The notes: a model not told the origin generated them from the sequence alone. DNA of 5,845 nt from FEN-1297 sp964498065 (GCA_964498065.1 CAZCFZ010000158.1:1-5845); one strand, 5' to 3'. Numbered from the stretch's first letter, positions 1-5,527 are shown. Numbers and translations: made by a program.

Positions 1-29
1 TTACAAAGAAATTACAAACAGATTACAAA
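1..29. repeat. Three TTACAAA repeats at 11-bp spacing
   Basis: TTACAAA occurs at 1-7, 12-18 and 23-29, exactly 11 bp apart and so on nearly the same face of the helix. The array abuts the structured G+C-rich segment that follows and may continue to the left of the window. Phased short repeats like these are typical of cooperative protein-binding sites such as iterons, recombinase arm sites or regulator sites. Which of these applies cannot be told here. One more TTACAAAT occurs at 5776-5783. Confidence 0.5.
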
Positions 30-30
30 T

Positions 31-114
31 GGGGCGAGTAGGTTGTGCAGGTCGATTAGTGCCGATACTTTCAGACGGTACACAACCTACCCTACCCGGT
101 CTCGCTCAGAGACC
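31..114. other. Structured G+C-rich hairpin pair, possible ncRNA or recombination site
   Basis: A perfect 10-bp inverted repeat, GTAGGTTGTG (38-47) and CACAACCTAC (81-90), encloses an inner stem TGCCG/CGGTA (60-64 with 76-80, including one G-T pair). A second hairpin follows, GGTCTC (98-103), loop GCTCA, GAGACC (109-114). An alternative pairing of GCGAG (34-38) with CTCGC (101-105) would compete with both. The segment is far more G+C-rich than the genes next to it, and G+C-rich folded islands in AT-rich genomes are often structured RNAs or DNA recombination sites. I do not recognise a known riboswitch, tRNA or attC core in it. It lies 56 bp upstream of the first gene, so a leader role is also possible. 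Confidence 0.45.
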
Positions 115-121
115 TATAAAC

Positions 122-145
122 AAAAAAGGCCTATTAGCATAGGCT
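122..145 (-). terminator. Small hairpin with T6 on the minus strand
   Basis: GCCTAT (129-134), loop TAGC, ATAGGC (139-144) forms a 6-bp stem. Read on the minus strand it is followed directly by C and six T residues (complement of 122-127), the form of an intrinsic terminator for leftward transcription. Read on the plus strand the tail is only TGATTTAT, which is weak. No minus-strand gene to the right explains a leftward terminator. It could block antisense readthrough or act as a bidirectional stop. Confidence 0.4.
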
Positions 146-169
146 GATTTATAAAAATGGGAACCAATT

Positions 170-526
170 ATGGAAAATTTAAAAATTACATTAGATGAAG
201 AAGTAAAACCAAATCCTAAAAAAATACCTCATAGCACCGTCGATAAGCTGATAGAGGCTTTAGGTATGGAAAAGGTCAAGGAAATAAGCTTATCATATGG
301 TACCTATAGAGGTGCAAAGCTGTTTAGTGAATTAACCGGAATATTTGTTCCGGACTCAACCATACTTCATATGAGAAAGAAGTTTGGTTGGGTACGTGTC
401 ATTTCATCTAAGAATGACTGTAACGCTAGAAGTATAATTAACGGCACAGTGCCGGTAGATCATTTTAAGACAATAAAATTCACTCAAGATATTACGGAGA
501 ATAAAACCAATGAAATTCTTCAATAA
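170..526 (+). CDS. Hypothetical protein with helix-turn-helix-like segment
   Basis: This 118-residue protein is not one I can place in a named family. Residues 1-20 are charged and Pro/Lys-rich. Residues 21-42 look like a helix (VDKLIEALGMEKVKE). Residues 44-74 read as a possible helix-turn-helix: helix YRGAKLFSELTG, turn IFVP, second helix DSTILHMRKKFGW. DNA binding is therefore a reasonable inference, but not proven. The ATG at 170 is chosen because the frame has a stop at 152-154 and no other ATG; the upstream GGGA (159-162) is only a weak ribosome site, as is common in Bacteroidota-like genomes. It is the first gene of a three-gene operon and its last 17 bases overlap the next gene. If the helix-turn-helix is real it could autoregulate the operon through the repeats upstream. 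Confidence 0.75.
   Translation: MENLKITLDEEVKPNPKKIPHSTVDKLIEALGMEKVKEISLSYGTYRGAKLFSELTGIFVPDSTILHMRKKFGWVRVISSKNDCNARSIINGTVPVDHFKTIKFTQDITENKTNEILQ
496..500 (+). promoter_or_regulatory. Ribosome binding site GGAGA for the second gene
   Basis: GGAGA lies inside the end of the first gene, 9 bases before the ATG at 510. It supports the 510 start even though that overlaps the upstream gene, and implies translational coupling. Confidence 0.6.
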
Positions 527-749
527 GACTGCACAGCAGATAGGACCAGTCAGCAAAAACGATGAAAAGCTCTGGCTGGACATAGTCAAACTTTTTAATG
601 GTAATAAAAAAGTTAAAATAGATAACTTCACTAGTTTTAGTGATATTATAAATACTGCCCGACATGATTACTTCAGAGAATATTACGATAAACTATATCG
701 CGCACAAAATAAACCTTATCTGGAGGACAATTCAAATGAAACCTTATAA
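510..749 (+). CDS. Hypothetical 79-residue protein
   Basis: A small soluble protein that I do not recognise. It has no signal peptide or membrane segment. The N-terminus has KFFNKTAQQIG, the middle is Lys-rich (FNGNKKVKIDNF), and the C-terminal half (residues about 43-70) is aromatic and charged and likely helical (DIINTARHDYFREYYDKLYR). The start at 510 is favoured by a GGAGA site 9 bases upstream. The gene overlaps the preceding gene by 17 bp and the following gene by 14 bp. Such tight packing is typical of proteins made in fixed ratio, so a complex with one or both neighbours is plausible. No function is assigned. Confidence 0.65.
   Translation: MKFFNKTAQQIGPVSKNDEKLWLDIVKLFNGNKKVKIDNFTSFSDIINTARHDYFREYYDKLYRAQNKPYLEDNSNETL
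722..726 (+). promoter_or_regulatory. Shine-Dalgarno GGAGG fixing the third start
   Basis: A full GGAGG sits 9 bases before the ATG at 736. The earlier in-frame ATG at 664 has no such site and would overlap the upstream gene by 86 bp, so 736 is preferred. Confidence 0.7.
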
Positions 750-1164
750 CGATAAAATCAAAATATATAAATTCGAAGATCTAGGAGAATTAAAACAAGA
801 CCATTTTTATGACGATTATTTAATTATAGTTTATGGAGATGGTAATGAAGGTACATGGTATCTTTTTGTCCCCGATGAAATGGATGATGATTATAAACCT
901 TACTTAATAAAAAACTTGGGGGTTAAGGACCCTACCGAACTCCAAAATATAATTGATACCTTTAATGAAGCCTTAAAGAATGGGTCTTATGATACTATCA
1001 AAGCCAAAAATATATGGCGCAATCAGTACACAAGTTCCGCTTCTACCGACAAAGGAATCACGTTAAGCTTGAAACCTCGTAAGGGTACCGTAGGTTATTC
1101 TTGGAAAAAGATGAAAAAGAACATTGGTAATTGGAATAAAAGTGGGTTACCGATAGATAACTAA
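736..1164 (+). CDS. Hypothetical 142-residue protein, last gene of the operon
   Basis: An unrecognised soluble protein. Residues 1-60 are acidic and aromatic, with likely beta strands (DDYLIIVYGDGNEGTWYLFV at 26-45) and an Asp run (DEMDDDY at 47-53). Residues 65-95 look helical (TELQNIIDTFNEALKNGSYD). The tail from about 110 is basic (LKPRKGTVGYSWKKMKKNIG), giving a strongly bipolar charge, so nucleic-acid or partner binding is possible. No catalytic motif, signal peptide or membrane segment is visible. The start at 736 is set by GGAGG at 722-726; using the ATG at 664 would add 24 residues without a ribosome site. The gene overlaps the previous one by 14 bp. Base composition (22 G+C of 60 at 901-960) is typical of the AT-rich part of the window. 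Confidence 0.65.
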   Translation: MKPYNDKIKIYKFEDLGELKQDHFYDDYLIIVYGDGNEGTWYLFVPDEMDDDYKPYLIKNLGVKDPTELQNIIDTFNEALKNGSYDTIKAKNIWRNQYTSSASTDKGITLSLKPRKGTVGYSWKKMKKNIGNWNKSGLPIDN

Positions 1165-1329
1165 AATACATTATCACTGCTAGAATATTATGGATGCTAA
1201 GAACAACTAAAATAGAAGTTAATAATAATGTATAAAACTTATTTTTATATTCTATCATATTTCCTGATTTATCTTATTTTATGCTATTATTGTGTAACTA
1301 ATCTGCGCATAAGAGGCTCCCGAGGCATA
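1165..1329. other. Gene-free spacer containing the left composition junction
   Basis: The spacer is extremely AT-rich until about 1300 and then turns abruptly G+C-rich (CTGCGCATAAGAGGCTCCCG from 1303). A plus-strand frame from ATG 1228 encodes a hydrophobic start (residues about 4-24, MYKTYFYILSYFLIYLILCY) and then runs across the junction into the antisense of the lipase gene. It could be the stub of a membrane protein cut by the insertion, but it has no clear ribosome site. No clear terminator follows the operon. Confidence 0.4.
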
Positions 1330-3270
1330 TCAGTTGGAATTACCACACCCCAAGTTCCCCAACTTTTCCAGGAGTTCGTTAAACCGGGTGTCGTTACGGA
1401 TGCAAGGAGTAACCCGGGGGTTCGTTGACAGACCCCGCAACGTAGTGGGATGGTGGGCTAGCGCCTCGTTGAGGTAGGCGAACGCACGGTCGAGGTCACC
1501 TGCGTAGCCGTAGAGCAGCCCGATCTCCGCCTGTAGGCCAAACTTTGGTAGGCCAGCTAGCAACTCCGCCAACTTGTCGCATTTCCCTTTACTCACTAGG
1601 TTCAAGGCACCCCATAGTGAGCTCATCGGCCAGGCAGAGGGATACCCTACCTTGTCCCACGCACTCCACATCTCTTTCTGCTCTTTAACAAGTTCAAACA
1701 AGTCAAAAGGTTCCGGTTCCAGCTCATCGACGTGGTACAGGCCAGAATCAAGGTTGCCCCCCAGGACCAACCTAAGCCGGTTCCGGTATCGATGTGCGGA
1801 TACTTCAACGGGGCGACCGTCTTGCCATTCCCAGTTAGGAGCATTTGAGTTCATGCGTTCTAGGACACTACGGTGCACGACGACTTCTCCCATCTCGGAC
1901 GGCTTTCTTGTCTGCTTACCGAAGAGCCACTTCTTCAGCAACGTGTCCCTTGAATCATGCAGGACGCCCTTGGGGTCCTCAACGATCGGAACACCCGCTC
2001 GACCGCCCGCCCCTTTCGCGAGCAAGAGACCAGCCGCGTGGCCCATCCTCAACATCCATGAGAGAGTGACTTCCGAGAGACCATTCTCCAGGTACCCACC
2101 GCCAATGTCGGTGTGCACGCCAGAAAACCAAACCTGGTGGCTGTGCTGGAACGGATGCGGCTTCCACAGTTCCGGCAAGAACGCTCGCCTCTCTTCGTCG
2201 AGAGCGAGTGCATGGCACGCATGCGTCACGTTCTCGGAGAGCCTTAGATCGTGAAAGCTATGGTACATACCAGGAATGCGGTCTGTCAGTGCCCTCAACC
2301 GCGGGAAGGGCAGGCCCAACGCAGCTACAGTGTCGAAGCATCCCAGGAAATGAACTGCAATTCTACTTGCGCCTCCTTCCATGTCGCCGTAGATGCAACC
2401 GGATGCGGCCCGAAATCGTTGAGCACGCTCCTCGCGCTTGTAGGTTCTCAGCCACGCAGCAGGATCGCTCTTGTCATCGTATATGCCGATAGTGTATCTC
2501 ATAAGCCACAATGCTTTTGAAACATCCAACCAGATGCTGTCCGCAGCTGGGACTCTGGTATATTTGTAGCCGGGCAAAAAGCGGTCTGGCGACAAGCCCT
2601 GGTCTGGATCTATGAATAGGGCGGCGACTTGTTTGGAAGTGAGGTCCTTCGTCTCCTCCTTTAGCTCGGAGATTCGCTCTTCCAAAGTCCGACTGTACAG
2701 CTTGCGATACTGGAATCTAGTCTGTTCGGGGAGCAGCGAGGTCAGTACGTCGAAAGGGTCACGCAGGTCCCATTCGTCGGTCCACCGCCGGGTCAACCAC
2801 CGAATCGCTACCTCCAACCAGTGTCGGCCAATACCATAGCATCGGTATCTGACGATGCGTCGGCGCGCCCACCATCGCAGGGGGAGCCGTGTTTTGTAGA
2901 TCTCCCATGCCTTCTTGATCAGATCTGGTCTCGATTCAGGCAGAAATCGAAACATCTCAATGAAATTGGTAAGGCTGCGGACTTCGGTTGCCCCTCGGCT
3001 GAAACCGAAGAGAAAGATGCGATCCGGATATTCGTAATGGTCATGAATGAAGCGATAGGCCCGGAGGATCCGGTTGGAAATGCCGGCACCACCGACGTTG
3101 CCGGTGATCTTGCGCCACCCAGTTCCGACTCCCCGCTCGTAGAAGACGACCTGCCGAGGTGATCGGTCCTCTAGCAGCGTGTACATCTTGTACACGTTGG
3201 TGTTGAGGTACTCACTCTTTCCACCCTCCTGGTTTGTTCCATCCAAGAGAACCACGATGTTTTTTGCCAT
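1330..3270 (-). CDS. DUF2235/Tle1-like alpha/beta-hydrolase with TPR-like tail
   Basis: A 646-residue protein of the DUF2235 family, whose characterised members include the type VI secretion phospholipase effectors called Tle1. It opens with the family's NIVVLLDGTNQE strand (4-15). The nucleophile elbow GFSRG (89-93) puts the likely catalytic serine at 91. FLGCFDTVAALGLP (308-321) and WFSGVHTDIGGGY (381-393) follow. LHDSRD (437-442) and VVHRSVLERM (464-473) are also typical. Residues Asp388 and His438 probably complete the triad (inference). Residues about 140-290 form an Arg/Trp-rich insert. The tail 575-640 (AEIGLLYGYAGDLDRAFAYL, then NDTRFNELLEKLG) resembles a closing TPR unit. No signal peptide is seen. 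The start at 3270 is set by AGGAG 5 bases upstream; an ATG at 3330 would add 20 unlikely residues. Composition marks it as foreign. No VgrG, PAAR, adaptor or immunity gene is adjacent, so an effector role is unproven. Confidence 0.85.
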   Translation of the reverse strand: MAKNIVVLLDGTNQEGGKSEYLNTNVYKMYTLLEDRSPRQVVFYERGVGTGWRKITGNVGGAGISNRILRAYRFIHDHYEYPDRIFLFGFSRGATEVRSLTNFIEMFRFLPESRPDLIKKAWEIYKTRLPLRWWARRRIVRYRCYGIGRHWLEVAIRWLTRRWTDEWDLRDPFDVLTSLLPEQTRFQYRKLYSRTLEERISELKEETKDLTSKQVAALFIDPDQGLSPDRFLPGYKYTRVPAADSIWLDVSKALWLMRYTIGIYDDKSDPAAWLRTYKREERAQRFRAASGCIYGDMEGGASRIAVHFLGCFDTVAALGLPFPRLRALTDRIPGMYHSFHDLRLSENVTHACHALALDEERRAFLPELWKPHPFQHSHQVWFSGVHTDIGGGYLENGLSEVTLSWMLRMGHAAGLLLAKGAGGRAGVPIVEDPKGVLHDSRDTLLKKWLFGKQTRKPSEMGEVVVHRSVLERMNSNAPNWEWQDGRPVEVSAHRYRNRLRLVLGGNLDSGLYHVDELEPEPFDLFELVKEQKEMWSAWDKVGYPSAWPMSSLWGALNLVSKGKCDKLAELLAGLPKFGLQAEIGLLYGYAGDLDRAFAYLNEALAHHPTTLRGLSTNPRVTPCIRNDTRFNELLEKLGNLGCGNSN

Positions 3271-3275
3271 TATCT

Positions 3276-3280
3276 CTCCT
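3276..3280 (-). promoter_or_regulatory. Shine-Dalgarno AGGAG for the hydrolase gene
   Basis: On the minus strand AAAAGGAGAGATA precedes the ATG at 3268-3270, with 5 bases between AGGAG and ATG. This decides the start codon over the in-frame ATG 60 bases upstream. A strong purine site also contrasts with the weak sites of several AT-rich genes here. Confidence 0.7.
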
Positions 3281-3334
3281 TTTGGTCGACACCAGAGGCA
3301 GCAAGCTCTGCTCGAAAAATGGATTGTCATCGAA

Positions 3335-3364
3335 GCATGTAATAGTAAGACCTAATGGACATGC
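3335..3364. promoter_or_regulatory. Inverted repeat GCATGT...ACATGC upstream of the hydrolase gene
   Basis: GCATGT (3335-3340) and ACATGC (3359-3364) are perfect complements separated by 18 bp, 65-94 bp upstream of the hydrolase start. The position fits an operator or promoter-proximal regulator site. No convincing -35/-10 pair could be fixed; TTGCAT with TATTAC at 16-bp spacing on the minus strand is a weak candidate. Confidence 0.3.
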
Positions 3365-3402
3365 AATTAAGTTGCTGGCCAGAACTACTACCTACCCTTT
3401 AT

Positions 3403-3427
3403 TTTTTACTTATAAAAGATGTTACGT
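3403..3427. repeat. 25-bp imperfect direct repeat, copy 1
   Basis: TTTTTACTTATAAAAGATGT followed by TACGT matches the segment at 5817-5841 at 23 of 25 positions (differences at 3414 and 3425). It sits at the right edge of the GC-rich island, just past the stop of the T9SS fragment. The two copies are 2414 bp apart in the same orientation and both are intergenic. Confidence 0.55.
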
Positions 3428-3442
3428 GCAGTTCTTATAATT

Positions 3443-3979
3443 TCATTTACTTAAAATTATTTTTACTGTTTTTATTAAATTATTATTGATTTCCAACTTG
3501 CAGAAGTATACTCCACTTGAAAGACATTTACTGTTAAACATTATTTCATATTTCCCAGATGTTTTATATCCGTCATAAATATTTTTTATAAGTTTTATTA
3601 ATGTATCGTAAATATCTATTTTGACGTTTGAAGATGACGGGACTGAATATGTTATGTTTACAGTTGGATTAAACGGATTTGGGTATGCTTCTAAAGTATA
3701 ATTAAAGGGTTTTACATTTTTCTCTACATCAATATTATTAATAGTATAGCAATTACTTCTAGTGGACGTATATGATAGATTTAACGGTGATGATTTGCTT
3801 ATGTTAAAGTCCAATTTGCCAATAAATATTAATGTATCTGGATTATTATATTTGTATTTCCACATTGCTGGGAAACTTCTAAAATAAATCATGTGATAAT
3901 TACCTTCATTAATTCCAATTATATTGATGCTATAATCACGAATACATGAGAAATTAGTAAGTACACATAAAGTATCCTA
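3443..3979 (-). pseudogene. Remnant of a T9SS-exported protein (C-terminal sorting domain)
   Basis: The reading frame ends in a clear type A T9SS sorting domain of about 85 residues. Counted from the ATG at 3892, YPNPFNP lies at 70-76, then VKIDIYD at 90-96, TSGKYEI at 111-117, and LSSGVYF at 124-130 before a basic end. In living systems this domain directs a large secreted protein through the outer membrane and is removed or anchored at the surface. Here there is no signal peptide. The frame stays open for 28 codons upstream of that ATG, without another ATG, up to a TAG at 3977-3979. Beyond that stop it is open again to 4093, and the residues on either side of the stop look continuous (DSTINIIQ, stop, DTLCVLTN). 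I therefore read it as a 5'-truncated or decayed gene, not a 149-residue protein. It is the best taxonomic clue in the window. Confidence 0.7.
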
Positions 3980-4106
3980 TTGTATAATATTAATCGTACT
4001 ATCTTTAATGTTTATAATATAAAATGGGTTAAAACCAATTATGCGGAACAATCGGCAATAATGGCTCCATCTGATTATAGGGATAAATCCTGCTTATCAA
4101 TTTTTC

Positions 4107-4598
4107 TTATTTTCCCAAGTTGTCAGCTTGGCTTGATTTCTCAAAGAATGGAGCTACGAAATTTAGAATCGTCGAAACAAATAAGGCAGCAAATCCAGCT
4201 AAAACTCCTCCAGCTGCACTGTTTAAAGGAATAATTGGATTATTAGGAACTGCCAAGGCCCAAACTGCGAAAGCTATTGTCGAGGCAATCAATTTCCACC
4301 ATGGCCAATTGCCTACAGAAATCCGCCATTTTTTCCCATTATTTTTTAATTGACGCATATGAATAAGCAACATTAAAATAGGTGTAAGTACGATAAAAGA
4401 GCAATAAGTTATAATGGGTGTAAACCACGCTATTATTTCTGAGATTGCAGCTGAGGATGATACAGCTGCAACATATAATGTTAGTGATTCAGTGGGGATA
4501 TATTTTGTTAAGCCAGCAAGTGTTGAATCAGTGGAAGGAGGTTTTGTAATGGCTCCTACGTTGGCAACTGATTCGAGTGCTAATGTGTTAAGACTCAT
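4107..4598 (-). CDS. Hypothetical four-helix inner-membrane protein
   Basis: A 163-residue protein with about four predicted membrane helices: about 37-57, 60-80, 101-118 and 128-150. Helices 2 and 3 are joined by a basic loop (MRQLKNNGKKWR, 81-92), probably cytoplasmic by the positive-inside rule. The segment before helix 1, TKYIPTESLTLYVAA (31-45), resembles a KYIPxE motif that I associate with small uncharacterised bacterial membrane proteins; this is from memory and not verified. There is no enzymatic motif and no cleavable signal. The start at 4598 is supported by AGGA 7 bases upstream. Its G+C is intermediate (27 of 60 at 4261-4320), higher than its flanks, so it may have a separate origin. 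An inverted repeat 48 bp upstream resembles the one before the AraC-like gene, which suggests common control. Confidence 0.7.
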   Translation of the reverse strand: MSLNTLALESVANVGAITKPPSTDSTLAGLTKYIPTESLTLYVAAVSSSAAISEIIAWFTPIITYCSFIVLTPILMLLIHMRQLKNNGKKWRISVGNWPWWKLIASTIAFAVWALAVPNNPIIPLNSAAGGVLAGFAALFVSTILNFVAPFFEKSSQADNLGK

Positions 4599-4645
4599 GG
4601 CTCTTTCCTTTCATTAAAAACTAGTTAGCTTATAAAACAACAACT

Positions 4646-4680
4646 ATTATTTAGAGAATAATTTTAATTTATTAAATAAT
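4646..4680 (-). promoter_or_regulatory. Inverted repeat ATTATTTA/TAAATAAT upstream of the membrane protein
   Basis: ATTATTTA (4646-4653) and TAAATAAT (4673-4680) pair perfectly across 19 bp, 48-82 bp upstream of the membrane-protein start. The 12-mer TTATTAAATAAT (4669-4680) recurs exactly at 5374-5385 upstream of the AraC-like gene. A nested ATTATT/AATAAT pair (4646-4651 with 4657-4662) is also present. The site fits a shared operator, although the sequence is all A and T and could partly reflect composition. Confidence 0.4.
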
Positions 4681-4750
4681 GTGAATGATATGATTAAAGT
4701 TCTCCTTTATAATTAAGTAATAAAGATTAGAACCCGTTTGCGAGAATTCT

Positions 4751-4770
4751 TAAAACAAAGAAGGCTTTGT
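4751..4770 (-). terminator. Hairpin with T-tract downstream of the AraC-like gene
   Basis: ACAAAG (4755-4760), loop AAGG, CTTTGT (4765-4770). Read leftward the stem is followed by TTTA, giving a weak intrinsic terminator 71 bp past the stop of the AraC-like gene and before the membrane-protein promoter region. The stem is only 6 bp and A+T-rich. Confidence 0.4.
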
Positions 4771-4840
4771 CTAAATACTGTTAAATATAAATGTTGAATG
4801 ATAAAATCCCTTAACCAAAAGAGACATTATTTTAAATATG

Positions 4841-5311
4841 TTATATTAATTTTCTATAACGATAAAATTGTTGGAACAGCAAGTTAGGGCTAAGGTTATT
4901 GAGTTCTCTTCTTGTTTCCCCAGGGGGTAGGCCAATTACTTTATTAAAGTCACGATCTAAGCTACTAAGATCAGAATAATTTAAAAGGGAAGCAATATCT
5001 GTGTAATCCAAACTAGTATTATATAAAAGTTCTATAGCACAATATATACGAAGAGTTTCTATTAATTGTTTATACTTTATACCAAAGGCATTAATAAACA
5101 ATCTTTGTACAGTTTTTTTATCACGTTTAATTTTTTCTGATATTTCTTCTTCAGTACAACAATGCGGGAATGACTTTAAGATTATATCTTTCACGTTGTC
5201 TATATATGGTAAATTCTTTGAATTACAAGGAAAGTTTTCTTCAAAAAATTTTTTAATATCAATATTAATTGAATAATCGTTATAGCTATTTAAAAAAGTA
5301 AAGCGTGACAT
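4841..5311 (-). CDS. Short AraC-family-like transcriptional regulator
   Basis: A 156-residue protein whose residues about 38-136 form the double helix-turn-helix of the AraC/XylS family. The first unit is TEEEISEKIKRDKKTVQRLF (53-72), followed by the linker helix ETLRIYCAIELLYNTSLDY. The second unit is DIASLLNYSDLSSLDRDF (105-122), ending in the typical NKVIGLPPGETRRE (123-136). Most family members carry an N-terminal sensor domain. Here only about 37 residues precede the DNA-binding part, so it has no obvious ligand pocket, as in stand-alone MarA/SoxS-like regulators. The start at 5311 lacks a close ribosome site (GGGG about 13 bases upstream), so it is less certain. An inverted repeat at 45-74 bp upstream suggests autoregulation, and a like repeat precedes the membrane-protein gene downstream. 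It could be a truncated longer regulator. Confidence 0.75.
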   Translation of the reverse strand: MSRFTFLNSYNDYSINIDIKKFFEENFPCNSKNLPYIDNVKDIILKSFPHCCTEEEISEKIKRDKKTVQRLFINAFGIKYKQLIETLRIYCAIELLYNTSLDYTDIASLLNYSDLSSLDRDFNKVIGLPPGETRRELNNLSPNLLFQQFYRYRKLI

Positions 5312-5355
5312 TGGCTCACATTAGCCCCTTTTATTTTATTAATATCTCATAATTC

Positions 5356-5385
5356 ATTATTTAAAAGAAAGCGTTATTAAATAAT
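5356..5385 (-). promoter_or_regulatory. Inverted repeat upstream of the AraC-like gene
   Basis: ATTATTTAA (5356-5364) and TTAAATAAT (5377-5385) pair perfectly over 9 bp with a 12-bp spacer, 45-74 bp upstream of the regulator start. Both half sites and the distance match the repeat before the membrane-protein gene at 4646-4680. This is a plausible autoregulatory operator. Confidence 0.45.
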
Positions 5386-5432
5386 AGAATTATATACTCG
5401 TCTCATATTTGTTCTAAAGATAACAGTAATAG

Positions 5433-5490
5433 ATAAGGGGAATTACAATTGAAAATATATTGATTGGCTTATTATACCCCATTCCCTTAT
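5433..5490. repeat. Inverted repeat ATAAGGGGAAT / ATTCCCTTAT
   Basis: ATAAGGGGAAT (5433-5443) and ATTCCCTTAT (5481-5490) are complementary apart from one extra G. A small inner pair, CAAT/ATTG (5447-5450 with 5459-5462), could extend the fold. No gene is adjacent on either side to explain it as a terminator. Confidence 0.4.
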
Positions 5491-5506
5491 TGCCCTTAAT
5501 ATTTAT

Positions 5507-5527
5507 ATAAGAATAAATTATTCTTAT
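5507..5527. repeat. 9-bp stem, 3-base loop hairpin
   Basis: ATAAGAATA (5507-5515), loop AAT, TATTCTTAT (5519-5527) is a perfect hairpin in AT-only surroundings. It is flanked by TTAATATTTATA and TTAAGATATTTATA, which look like imperfect direct repeats. No T-tract is attached. Confidence 0.45.

Larger units (their letters stand above)
1303..3431. other. GC-rich island carrying one gene, probable transferred segment
   Basis: The block from about 1305 to 3400 is far richer in G+C (41 of 60 at 1981-2040; 33 of 60 at 2701-2760) than either flank. Its only gene is Arg- and Trp-rich, as expected from a GC-rich donor. An imperfect inverted repeat brackets it: CTGCGCATAA at 1303-1312 and TTACGTGCAG at 3422-3431, 8 of 10 pairs matching with both mismatches transitions. 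The right arm lies just past the composition change. No transposase, integrase or clear target duplication is visible. Transfer is a firm inference from composition; the bracketing repeat as the element's ends is only tentative. Confidence 0.6.

Noticed and set aside
31..114. tRNA or known riboswitch
   Set aside because: There is no cloverleaf with a TTCRA-type arm or CCA-compatible acceptor stem, and the core motifs of the common riboswitch classes are not apparent by eye.
404..631. 75-residue minus-strand frame over the first two operon genes
   Set aside because: It overlaps two genes supported by ribosome sites and tight coupling, and lacks a motif. Its hydrophobic stretches come from antisense reading of Lys/Glu-rich codons.
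1058..1258. 66-residue minus-strand membrane-like frame
   Set aside because: It overlaps the 3' end of the third operon gene, and its hydrophobicity is explained by antisense AT-rich sequence. No supporting ribosome site was seen.
1574..2254. 226-residue plus-strand frame opposite the hydrolase
   Set aside because: It is antisense to the well-supported DUF2235 gene. It is Ser/Arg/Pro-rich without any recognisable motif, the usual shadow of a GC-rich gene. The other plus-strand frames between 1845 and 3162 are rejected for the same reason.
4120..4617. Plus-strand frames opposite the membrane protein
   Set aside because: Both plus-strand frames (4120-4353 and 4414-4617) lie antisense to the minus-strand gene, which has a good ribosome site and four coherent membrane helices.
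5414..5482. 22-residue hydrophobic minus-strand peptide
   Set aside because: ATG at 5482 follows AAGGG-like sequences and the peptide is membrane-like. However, the length is too short to support without conservation, and it overlaps the inverted repeat at 5433-5490, which explains the purine run.
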